DNA from: Psychrobacter sp. FME13
GTDB lineage: Bacteria; Pseudomonadota; Gammaproteobacteria; Pseudomonadales; Moraxellaceae
Direction of reading: 5' to 3'
Assembly (NCBI RefSeq): GCF_014861395.1
Contig: NZ_RRYV01000003.1
Coordinates: forward strand, 1 to 64,000
Length of the DNA: 64,000 nucleotides
The translations under genes and the position numbers were made by a program. A model generated the notes under the pieces. That model was not told the DNA's origin and did not search any database. It saw nothing but the letters and a program-made list of their open reading frames with translations. This document shows positions 35,564 to 44,156 of this stretch, piece by piece; within the stretch, counting starts at the first letter, position 1, and each line of letters starts with the position of its first letter.

Positions 35564-37720
35564 TCAGTTGTTCAGCATCGTCAATGTCTGCTCAAACTCT
35601 GAACGACCGATTTCACCCACTTGTTGATTGGTCAATTGACCATCCTGATAATAAAGCAATGCCGGTGGGCCAAATAATTTATAACGCGCTAAGATAGCTT
35701 TCGAGTCAGCAGTCGTCTCAGTGATATCAAGTTTGACCAACTGCCAATCTTGCATTTGTGTTGGACGATTATGAAACAAATTTTTATCCATAATACGGCA
35801 CTCTATGCACCACTCAGCAGTGACATCGACAATAATTTTTGGGTTGGCCGCGATAATAGCATCTAACTCAGCCAAGGTAGTGACCGTCTGATCAGTTGCA
35901 TCATTAGCCGTTGTCTGACCAGAGGTCGCCTGCATCATCGGCGCTGCACTCAATGAGGCGAGCGGATGTAAACTGTCATCGTTGCCTAATGCTGCACCGA
36001 CAACCAAACAAGCCGCCCAAATACCCGCGAGCAAGCCGAACGCTTGCGTCAGCATTCGACCTTTACCTAACCAGCCCCACGCCCATGTAGCAACAACCAT
36101 AAACCATAATGCCCAAACCATTAGCATTATTGGTGATATAAAGACACGCTCAATTAATAATAGCGCCACAGCAAAGAGCAATAAAGCAAAACCTTGCTTG
36201 ACCCAATTCATCCAATCGCCAGCTTTTGGCATTATTTTGCCTTGAGTCGCACCGATTAGAATAAGCGGCGCTGACAAACCAAAACCAAGCATAAATAAAG
36301 CAGCAAAGCCAAGCAATGGACTGCCAATCGTAGACACCGCAAGCAACGCACCAAATAGTGGCGCAGAGACACACGGTGACACAACCAACGCAGATAAGAA
36401 GCCAGCGATTAAACTACCGCTTGTACTACCAAGTTTACTATCGCCCGCTTGACTCAAGCCTTGCATCTTACTACTAAGGGCTCGTGGTAAGTGAATACTA
36501 AATAACCCAAGCATATAAAGCGCCAGTAAAACAAAAATAATCGCAAAGCTAATCAGAATAATGGGGTTTTGTAACCAACCAATAATACCTAATGATTCGC
36601 CAAACACAGCAATAACAGCACCCAAAATACCATAAGCAGTCGCTACACCAATGGCATAACTGGTGGTTAAAATCACCCCACGTTTCACTGTTGGGTTCTG
36701 TTCACGAGCCACGATGTTAGCAACGATAGGTAGCATCGGTAATACACAAGGCGTCAACGCTAAACCAAGTCCTGCTAAAAACAATAAAACTAACGCTATC
36801 CAAGGATGAGAGCCTAAACCAAAAGGATCGCTATCGATCACGCTATCAGCAGCAATACTACTGTTTGGCGCGGTGCTCCCTACTGCTTCTCCATCTGTAT
36901 CCGCACCAGAGATAGTATTGGTGGTAAGTAAGTCTTCTGAATCATCCTCACCTAACAACGCATAATCAACAATCTCATCATCTGCTTGCCCTGCTTCAAA
37001 AACATCTGTACCCGTCGCTTGCTGATTTTCATCAGTCATAGCATTGTTATTTGTCTCAGAACCATCAGTTGAAGAGTTTTGGACTGTAGCAGAGTCACTA
37101 GTACTACTTACTGCTGATTGCTGTGATGTCGCTGCGATATTGATCGTAGTATTAATTTTTTCAGGCGGATAGCAGAGTCCTGCTTTTGCACAGCCCTGCC
37201 AACCAATGACCACCGCAGCATTATCTATACTATTGCCGTTGTTACTCGTCAACGTGGTCGTCGCAACCATATTTATCTGATCAAATACTGGCACTTGACC
37301 AAAGGTTGGATCATCAATTAATACAGGCGTCTGACTAAAAGTAAAAGGTGCCGCTGTCACGCCAGTCGGCAACGTCAGCTTGATTTGGTTTTGATAAACA
37401 TAATGCCCAGGCGTGATATCAAAATTAATGGCTAAGCGTGTACCATTATCAGTAGCGTTAGTATCCGTAATAACCTGAAAGGCCTCATCTACTGGCAAAA
37501 ACTTTGACGGATCGCTACTTTTTTTATTACCAAACAAGTCACCCAATCCAGCCGCTTGCGTGGTCATAGATACAGTTGTCAACCCCGTCGCTACTAGACT
37601 AGTAGGTAGAAATCCTGTGAACAATGAGCTGCTAGCAATTGTCAATGCCAGTAGATAAGATTTTTTAGTAGGACGATTTAGCGTTAGTGATGAGGGTTTT
37701 TCTGTTGCCTTAATCGACAT
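35564..37720 (-). CDS. dsbD: Thiol:disulfide interchange protein DsbD
   Basis: Transfers electrons from cytoplasmic thioredoxin across the inner membrane to periplasmic DsbC and to cytochrome c maturation. 718 aa with a signal peptide, an N-terminal immunoglobulin-like n-DsbD domain (FLPVDEAFQV onward, redox pair C177 and C183 in GCAKAGLCYPPEK), an acidic low-complexity linker (about residues 200-295), an eight-helix DsbD/CcdA transmembrane domain (GLALTPCVLPMLPI, VVSPCVSAPLFGAL), and a C-terminal thioredoxin domain with C638-I-E-C641. The linker is much longer than in E. coli. A free-standing copy of the n-DsbD domain lies directly upstream. Confidence 0.95.
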   Translation of the reverse strand: MSIKATEKPSSLTLNRPTKKSYLLALTIASSSLFTGFLPTSLVATGLTTVSMTTQAAGLGDLFGNKKSSDPSKFLPVDEAFQVITDTNATDNGTRLAINFDITPGHYVYQNQIKLTLPTGVTAAPFTFSQTPVLIDDPTFGQVPVFDQINMVATTTLTSNNGNSIDNAAVVIGWQGCAKAGLCYPPEKINTTINIAATSQQSAVSSTSDSATVQNSSTDGSETNNNAMTDENQQATGTDVFEAGQADDEIVDYALLGEDDSEDLLTTNTISGADTDGEAVGSTAPNSSIAADSVIDSDPFGLGSHPWIALVLLFLAGLGLALTPCVLPMLPIVANIVAREQNPTVKRGVILTTSYAIGVATAYGILGAVIAVFGESLGIIGWLQNPIILISFAIIFVLLALYMLGLFSIHLPRALSSKMQGLSQAGDSKLGSTSGSLIAGFLSALVVSPCVSAPLFGALLAVSTIGSPLLGFAALFMLGFGLSAPLILIGATQGKIMPKAGDWMNWVKQGFALLLFAVALLLIERVFISPIMLMVWALWFMVVATWAWGWLGKGRMLTQAFGLLAGIWAACLVVGAALGNDDSLHPLASLSAAPMMQATSGQTTANDATDQTVTTLAELDAIIAANPKIIVDVTAEWCIECRIMDKNLFHNRPTQMQDWQLVKLDITETTADSKAILARYKLFGPPALLYYQDGQLTNQQVGEIGRSEFEQTLTMLNN

Positions 37721-37955
37721 GGGTGGCTACCTATTTATTACCAATATTCTATTTATGACTAGGGTCTGATGAACCTTCAAATATTAGGGCTACTGATTGC
37801 TAAAACTACACCAAACTAGGTGCAAGCCAATGATAATCTCGAGACTTTGACTTTAGCTAGGCTTGCCATAACGTTTGGAGTGATGTTAGCACCAGCTTTT
37901 TAGAACACCATATTTGAATATCAAACAGACACTGATGTATGAATCGATCCACTAA

Positions 37956-38504
37956 CTACTGAACCGCAATATTAACAGTGGTTTTTATCTTTTCTGGTGG
38001 ATAGCACAGCCCTGCTTTAGCACAACCTTGCCACCCAATCACAACCGGTACATTCTTAGCACCTTTACCATTGTTTGTTGTCAGCATGGTAGTGGCGACC
38101 ATATTTTTTTGCGTAAATACTGGCACCTTACCAAAGGTCGGATCATCAATTGAAACAGGTGACTGACTAAAAGTAAAAGGCGTTGCACTCACCCCTTTAG
38201 GAAAGCTCATAGTAAGCTTATTTTTATAGACGTAATGCCCTGGCGTGATATCAACAGCAATAGATAAGCGTGTACCTTTAGACATTGCCTTAGTACTACT
38301 ACTCACTTGAAAAGCTTGATCAACTGGTAAAAATTTCGATTTTTTCGCCGTGTTATTACTAAATAGCTCACCTAACCCTGCTGCCTGCGCACTCACAGAT
38401 ATCATGGACGACATACTCATAACAGTAAATGCAAGCACATAGATTTTTTTGGCAGCATGTTTTGATATTGTTGCCGATGTTGATGTTGACGTTTGGATTG
38501 ACAT
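37956..38504 (-). CDS. Free-standing DsbD N-terminal (n-DsbD) domain protein
   Basis: 182-aa secreted protein: a signal peptide ending near AQAAGLGELF, then one n-DsbD domain ending a few residues after the redox motif GCAKAGLCYPPEK (C161, C167). By eye it is about 70% identical over roughly 123 residues to the same domain of the adjacent DsbD, including the AAGLG(E/D)LF start. Many differences replace neutral or acidic residues with Lys. It has no membrane or thioredoxin domain. It could be an extra soluble reductant carrier fed by DsbD, or a competitor or chaperone. It lies 235 bp upstream of dsbD on the same strand and probably arose by tandem partial duplication. Confidence 0.88.
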   Translation of the reverse strand: MSIQTSTSTSATISKHAAKKIYVLAFTVMSMSSMISVSAQAAGLGELFSNNTAKKSKFLPVDQAFQVSSSTKAMSKGTRLSIAVDITPGHYVYKNKLTMSFPKGVSATPFTFSQSPVSIDDPTFGKVPVFTQKNMVATTMLTTNNGKGAKNVPVVIGWQGCAKAGLCYPPEKIKTTVNIAVQ

Positions 38505-39234
38505 AAATGATTACCTTTAACTGCTGCTTTTCAAGACTGATATGTATCTTTAATCTGTACAGTACACGTTGCATAGGCTAAAGGTGGCTAGCCTGTCACT
38601 CATCTATACAGAGCCTTATAACGTAAAAACTATATCGAATGGTATTCTTTGCCTACTAATAAAAAATATCAACCAATAATTATCTTATTGATTGATGTCA
38701 TAGTCGATTCAATTTAAAAATAGTACAAAGCAACTGAAGATGTATACGTGATACCGCAAGCGAGACGCTGTCATGCTTTTTCTGTAATACTTTTATAGTG
38801 GAGTGACTATAGTATTGAGCAATGAGTCATTTAAAACGTCATACACCCCAAGGATACTTGTATAGATTTATAGACAGTTAATTCAATTTGGTGCTGACTA
38901 CCACTAGGGTCTGTTGCTGACTATTCAATAACTCTCACTATAGCTTGACGAATGGTTTTACCATAGTAAAAATGTGACTCAGTCAACAATATACAACAGT
39001 AAGCAAATATTAAGAAAGCTATGGTATGTCATGAGTTAGATTGTATGACTTAAAATGAGAAGGATGGTAAATAAGAAAATTACCATTAAATAGACACCTT
39101 TCAAGCCCTATTACCAAGCAACCAGGTGATAACCATCCATCGCATTTACTTTGATAAATTGCAGACTTTAGGGTTTGGTACACACTCATCAATCAATGAA
39201 AAATACCGCCACACCATACCTAAAAATCCACCAC
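38505..39234. other. 730-bp gene-poor region
   Basis: No gene recognised on either strand. A TAGGGTCTGTTGCTGA sequence near 38904 and a TAGGGTCTGATGAACC near 37761 resemble insertion-sequence ends but are unpaired. Otherwise nothing is seen. Confidence 0.4.
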
Positions 39235-40308
39235 TCAAAAAAGTGGTGTAGAGTCACTACTGTCTGGCATCAGACCTTTCAACAATAAAACGTCTAAATT
39301 CTGTTGTTGCAGTTTTTTATCGAAATCATTTACCTCTGCAATCAACATTCTTTCGATTCGCTTATCGCTAGAAAAAACACTCAAGCGGGCACAAATAACC
39401 GCCAGTTGATAAATGCGTTTTTTACAATAACCATCTAGCCCTTGTAACAGCCTAACCATATGCGGTGTTTCAAGACTGGCATAGTCATAATCTGCCACAA
39501 CTTGTTGACCAAGTGCCATAACACTATAGCTAATAGATAAATGCGCACAAAAATAACAACTGAATAAATAGCCAACAACATGACCAATATAGTAACCACG
39601 ATCATAGGTAAAACTACTCACGCCAAAGTGGCTGAGCACGTAGTTATTGAGACTACCTTGATCAAGGATAGGTTTGGCATGTTTTAGCTTACCAATAGTC
39701 GCAAAACACAATGGGTTGCGACCATCTTGAGTAGTGAGCTGCCAACCTGCTGGTTTTTGGGCTGGCATGTGACGAACAACATCAGCAATGATATCATCGA
39801 CGACATGCAACTGCTGCCAAAGACGTTCTAGTCCATCCGTATCCATCAAACCACGTTTATCGAGCTGCTGAGCAAGCAAATATTGCTGACGTTCTACGAA
39901 CTGTGGTTTTAGCGTTTGCACCAAATACGTAGGACGGGTGCCCGCTGAAGCCATGTATAGCAACCGAGTACGATCATATTGAGAGTGATACAGTGCCACA
40001 CGCTGCTCTGCGATATTGGTCTGACTATCAGCAGGTTTTTGCATGGCAACATTGCTATCAGCAGCCACAGCAGCTGAGCTGTTAGATATTACCGTCACGT
40101 CTTCTGAGTGTGGTAACGTAAACAATGCTAACAATGCAGCTTTATCAAGAGGCTCAGCCACACTATCTGCTTGCACACTATCTGCAAGGCATTGGTCGTC
40201 TTCACCCTTGCCTTTGATGTGGTTTGTATTGCCTTGTTTTTTTGCGCATGCAACAGAGCCTTGTTGGTTCTCGGCTTGTGCATCTGGCTTTGCAGTCGGT
40301 TCAGTCAT
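39235..40308 (-). CDS. Unrecognised protein
   Basis: 357 aa, not recognised. Residues 1-100 are low-complexity (Ala, Gln, Asp, Ser) and likely disordered. The rest is folded-looking with a conserved-type core: RTRLLYMASAGTRPTYLVQTL, VVDDIIADVVRHMP, and a hydrophobic Tyr/Cys-rich stretch around residues 240-270 (GHVVGYLFSCYFCAHLSISY) that could be one or two membrane-associated helices. The end is charged, then leucine-rich (LDVLLLKGLMP). There is no signal peptide. It is isolated between intergenic regions rich in small repeats. Codon usage looks like that of its neighbours, so the gene is probably real. Confidence 0.6.
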   Translation of the reverse strand: MTEPTAKPDAQAENQQGSVACAKKQGNTNHIKGKGEDDQCLADSVQADSVAEPLDKAALLALFTLPHSEDVTVISNSSAAVAADSNVAMQKPADSQTNIAEQRVALYHSQYDRTRLLYMASAGTRPTYLVQTLKPQFVERQQYLLAQQLDKRGLMDTDGLERLWQQLHVVDDIIADVVRHMPAQKPAGWQLTTQDGRNPLCFATIGKLKHAKPILDQGSLNNYVLSHFGVSSFTYDRGYYIGHVVGYLFSCYFCAHLSISYSVMALGQQVVADYDYASLETPHMVRLLQGLDGYCKKRIYQLAVICARLSVFSSDKRIERMLIAEVNDFDKKLQQQNLDVLLLKGLMPDSSDSTPLF

Positions 40309-40470
40309 AACATACCATCAGCAGTATAAATAAACATCATCTAGGCCGTGCGATATGAACACCATGTAGTGAAATATCTTACGCTAAACACAAACGCTCA
40401 TACCCAGATAACTCATTAGCCCATAGTAACTGAATACAAGCGCATTGTCAGCCGTACATCGTCGAAATAC

Positions 40471-40616
40471 TAGGGCGTGTCCTCGTTTTGAAAATGGTAA
40501 TAAAATGAGATAGGTAGTACGAATAATATCAAGTCATTAGCAAGCTACTTGATGCAGCTTGCAATAGTTTAACCACGTCTGGTCCATTTATAGTTTAGAT
40601 TGAGCACACAGCCCTA
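40471..40616. mobile_element. Degenerate MITE-like element, family 1, copy B
   Basis: Starts TAGGGCGTGTCCTCG and ends GAGCACACAGCCCTA. The first 40 bp match family 1 (TTTTGAAAATGGTAATAAAATGAGATA). The interior is shortened and diverged to 146 bp. It sits 28 bp from the intact copy C. Confidence 0.7.
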
Positions 40617-40643
40617 CTATGGCTAAGTATATTTAACGTAAAC

Positions 40644-40817
40644 TAGGGTGTGTCCTCATTTTAAAAATGGTAATAAAAATGAGATAAATTGTAGTCAAAC
40701 AAGGAAAATAGCGCAGATAATATCGAGATATTAGTCAGCTATTTGACACCGTTTGGCAAGATTTAGCCATTTTTAACCCATTTAGATGGCTATCGATTGA
40801 ATTGAGGACACGCCCTA
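40644..40817. mobile_element. 174-bp MITE-like element, family 1, copy C
   Basis: Same orientation and length as copy A. Ends TAGGGTGTGTCCTCA and TTGAGGACACGCCCTA. Its last three bases (CTA) are the complement of the TAG stop codon of the AraC-family gene. Confidence 0.85.
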
Positions 40818-41750
40818 AACCATTATTCTTTTTTGATACTGTTGACGATATACTTTGGGGGACACCCCATATACACGCTTAAAGGCCTGACTAAAAGTAG
40901 AATCTGATGCATAACCAACTAACTCACTAATACGGCCAATACTGTTTTGCTGCAAACGCAAATAACGGGCAGCTAAACGTAGGCGATAATCCATAAGATA
41001 AGTCAATGGCGGTATGCCAACCGTATCTCTAAAACGCTGTGCAAAGCTTGATCGTGACATCCCAGCTACCCCAGCGAGCTTATGTATCGTCCAACTTTGA
41101 TTGGGGGATTCATGCATAGCCACCAACGCTTTGGTCAAAAAAGGATCTTTCATAGCTTTTAGCCAGTTTTCCGTCGCCTCAGGTAAGCTTTCAATATACA
41201 CACGCAAACACTCAATCATCATAATGCTTGCCCAATGATTGATAACAGCGGTCTTCCCCATGCGATCACGCTCAGCCTCTAGGGTCAGCAGCTTAATCTC
41301 TACGTCAATCACTTCAAACCTACCATCAGATGCGTCGTTAATTTCGGGTAAAATCGATGGCAACACAGATAATAAAGGACGTATCATCTCTTTATCATAC
41401 TTACATTCAATTAATATCAAAGAGGAGTTGGGGTCACCATTACCATCAATATCCAGCGTATGTTTTTTACAATTGAGCAATGAGTCATCTAATGGTTCAG
41501 CAGCATCGCCATGATGATTTAACGCATAGCTAACATGTCTATGTGCATTAGGAATCATAATCATATCACCAGCATGGGCCTGTCGTAGACCGTTACCGAC
41601 ATCAATACAAAAGCTACCAGACATGACCAAATAAAATAAAATCGTATCTTTCCTAGTAATTGAATAAGACCAATTACCAGCACCATTTAACCGATAGTAT
41701 TTGGTTTCAAACAAATGCACATTTTGTAGCAATACGCTCAATGCGTCCAT
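40815..41750 (-). CDS. AraC family transcriptional regulator with cupin-type sensor
   Basis: 311 aa from the ATG at 41750 (GAGGA 8 nt upstream; an extra in-frame TTG lies just before it). The N-terminal half looks like an AraC-type cupin sensor (YLVMSGSFCIDVG, HAGDMIMIPNAHRHV). The C-terminal 100 residues are the double helix-turn-helix domain (WTIHKLAGVAGMSRSSFAQR; ELVGYASDSTFSQAFKRVYG; SPKVYRQQY). The inducer and targets are unknown. The stop codon is formed by the end of MITE copy C, so the native C-terminus may have been altered by a few residues. Confidence 0.88.
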   Translation of the reverse strand: MDALSVLLQNVHLFETKYYRLNGAGNWSYSITRKDTILFYLVMSGSFCIDVGNGLRQAHAGDMIMIPNAHRHVSYALNHHGDAAEPLDDSLLNCKKHTLDIDGNGDPNSSLILIECKYDKEMIRPLLSVLPSILPEINDASDGRFEVIDVEIKLLTLEAERDRMGKTAVINHWASIMMIECLRVYIESLPEATENWLKAMKDPFLTKALVAMHESPNQSWTIHKLAGVAGMSRSSFAQRFRDTVGIPPLTYLMDYRLRLAARYLRLQQNSIGRISELVGYASDSTFSQAFKRVYGVSPKVYRQQYQKRIMV

Positions 41751-42052
41751 CAATTATTTCCTCGATAAGATAAGGTCAATATATTCCATACACTATATGG
41801 CTTTAAAAGTTTCTCATGACACCTGACTTAAAAACGTATCGCTATTGGTCTATATCAAAGCAAATAAAGAATAATGAAACAAGCACAGAGAAATGCGGCT
41901 TATTAAAAACAACCTATAATAAGATACAACAGAAAAAATCAGACAGACGCAAAAAAATGCCAAAAGAGGCAGATAGCATAGTTTATATTAAAATATTTTT
42001 GAAGAAAAAACTTAGAACTAACAAGGAAGGATAAAAATAGCACAGAAAAAAT

Positions 42053-42129
42053 TGGGGCGACTGATGGGACTCGAACCCACGACAACCGAGATCACAACCC
42101 GGGGCTCTACCAACTGAGCTACAACCGCC
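42053..42129 (-). tRNA. tRNA-His (GUG)
   Basis: 77 nt including encoded CCA. It has the extra 5' G typical of tRNA-His, D-arm TAGCTCAGTTGGTAGAGC, anticodon loop TTGTGAT and T-arm GTGGGTTCGAGTCCCAT. First read from the right are tRNA-Pro and tRNA-Arg, all on the minus strand and probably one transcript. Confidence 0.97.
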
Positions 42130-42167
42130 ATAACTATTACCTGAGAAGGTAAGATTTGCAGGCTAGA

Positions 42168-42244
42168 TGGTGCGCCTGGCAGGATTCGAACCTGCGACCA
42201 CCTCCTTAGAAGGGAGATGCTCTATCCAGCTGAGCTACAGGCGC
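42168..42244 (-). tRNA. tRNA-Arg (UCU)
   Basis: 77 nt with encoded CCA. Acceptor GCGCCTG pairs with CAGGCGC. Anticodon loop CTTCTAA gives UCU, which reads AGA/AGG. T-arm GCAGGTTCGAATCCTGC. Confidence 0.97.
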
Positions 42245-42340
42245 TCTTAGAGGGCTTTTATACATTAAATTTAGTTTTAAATATAGCAGAAACTAAACCA
42301 TTATACATAAAAAAAAGCCTGTAAGGCTCTTAAAAATAGA

Positions 42341-42417
<77 letters not shown>

Positions 42418-42656
42418 AAATTTTCTATTATCACGATAGGTTTGCTTATTGACTTGTTATTGGTAATACCGCTAACTTGTTAACGCTGCTCGCTATCGAG
42501 GTGCACATATTAAGGGGAAAAGATGATTGTGTCAACACCTATTTTTGATTAATTTAAAAAAAAGCTAAATTATTTCAAAAGTACTTATTTTTCGTGACAC
42601 AGCGCTTATACAGCACCCTACCCTTTCGATAAGATTTAAGTCTTATCGAAGGCTGA

Positions 42657-44141
42657 TTATACTCCGTTCCAATCTGGAATCAAGCCCTTATTTACCTTAC
42701 CAGTGAGAACATTAAAAGGAACGAGCCATAACTGAGTAATATCCCTATGCACATCAACGTCTTGACCATGAAGCGACCGTTGACTGAGCGCGATAACCTG
42801 CCTATCGTCACCTTGTACAGGGTAGACTAACCAAACCTGTCTTGCTTGATATGCCTGCGCATAACTGGTCAACTGATAAGCATCGCTGGCACTGATATCA
42901 GCTGCATGAGATAAAGCTTTCCACTTGATATCGATGACATGACTATAGCTACCTGAAACACTAATCGTAGAGGTGTTTGCTGTATCACTCCGATCTTGAT
43001 AAATATCTGTATTTATCGATGGCTTATATATGAGCAAATCAGGACGTATAGACAAGCACGCCTGTCCTTCTAAATCACTGAGCCAGATACTTTGTGCTTG
43101 ATATAGCGGCTTATAGTTCGAACTCACCTGTCTGAACATTGAGGCGATACGCTGACTTGCCCATTGTTCAAAAGCTTGATTCATATCAATCAACAGGCAT
43201 AAACGTGGTCGCGATAAATTTTGTTTAAATGCTTTGTTTGGGTCAATAATATAACCCGCAGTGCTATTTGACTGTTGTAATAACCAATAAGCCAAATTCA
43301 CCAGTTGTTGCAGAGCTTGTAGCTTGTTTATTTGAAGCGGCAGAACGGCTAACTGCTGCTGAGCTTGATGGTATATGGTATCTAGCCGCTGCAGTTCAGC
43401 CTGACTCAGCACAGATATTGAATGCCACGCCTGCACAGATTTAGGTACCGTTGAGGTGCTGACTAAAGGACTTAATAACGCCAGTGCACTCTTAATCAGC
43501 CGATTACTTTGCATGTCTTGACTCAGGATACTACTTTCACAGATGAACTTATGCGGATGCATGCTGTTTTGGCGTAGCTGTTCTTTGACAAGCAACCGCC
43601 CTTGTAACGATGCTTGATTATGGGTTTGCGACTGATAATGCTTGGTTGGTTGATGCGGTATCAATCGTTGCAAAAACTGCATACTAAGCCAATCTGATAG
43701 TGGCAATGTGGCTATCGGTAGTACGCTATGCTGATTACTAACCTGACCTAAGTTCTTTGTCCTAGGTAGTTTATTGGCGATGCGGTCACTGCTATCAATC
43801 AAGTCTGATAACATCGCTTGTACCCATTGACGAGTTTGTATGAGATTACTGTTTTGAGTAGACTGGCTCAGCTTGGGTAATATTTCCAATATCATGCCGC
43901 TAGGCAGAAGAATAACACCAATATAATGTCCAACTTTTAGCTGCCACTGCCCTTGTTTACGTTTGATACTGAACACTGAAAACTCTTGCGTCATCAACCA
44001 ATGAAAATCCGTTACCTGCAAAAAATCCGCCGTCGTTAGCCGTTGATGCTCAAACACAGTAATAACGTTAGTGTCAACTGAGCCAATGTCATTGACACAA
44101 TTGCTTGCACTGCTCTGACTGCACTCATTACTATTTATCAA
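42657..44141 (-). CDS. mcrC: McrC-type subunit of a modification-dependent restriction system
   Basis: 494 aa. The N-terminal half shows the McrC-type beta-barrel region (FSVFSIKRKQGQWQLKVGHY; VGHYIGVILLPSGMILEILP). The C-terminal half carries a PD-(D/E)xK nuclease with IRPDLLIYKP and HVIDIKWK as catalytic elements. McrC stimulates McrB GTPase and cuts DNA between methylated sites. A TTG start is assumed because no ATG or GTG precedes the conserved region, so the exact start is uncertain. It follows mcrB by 15 bp and forms an operon with it. Confidence 0.87.
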   Translation of the reverse strand: MINSNECSQSSASNCVNDIGSVDTNVITVFEHQRLTTADFLQVTDFHWLMTQEFSVFSIKRKQGQWQLKVGHYIGVILLPSGMILEILPKLSQSTQNSNLIQTRQWVQAMLSDLIDSSDRIANKLPRTKNLGQVSNQHSVLPIATLPLSDWLSMQFLQRLIPHQPTKHYQSQTHNQASLQGRLLVKEQLRQNSMHPHKFICESSILSQDMQSNRLIKSALALLSPLVSTSTVPKSVQAWHSISVLSQAELQRLDTIYHQAQQQLAVLPLQINKLQALQQLVNLAYWLLQQSNSTAGYIIDPNKAFKQNLSRPRLCLLIDMNQAFEQWASQRIASMFRQVSSNYKPLYQAQSIWLSDLEGQACLSIRPDLLIYKPSINTDIYQDRSDTANTSTISVSGSYSHVIDIKWKALSHAADISASDAYQLTSYAQAYQARQVWLVYPVQGDDRQVIALSQRSLHGQDVDVHRDITQLWLVPFNVLTGKVNKGLIPDWNGV

Positions 44142-44156
44142 TTTTTAATAACCCAA

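Noticed and set aside
37755-38920. TAGGGTCTG sequences near 37761 and 38904 as IS ends
   Set aside because: Each is single, with no inverted partner at a sensible distance and no transposase coding between them.
41816-42034. 72-codon Lys/Asn-rich frame between the AraC gene and tRNA-His
   Set aside because: Composition follows the A-rich DNA (many AAA/AAT codons), there is no Shine-Dalgarno and no similarity recognised.
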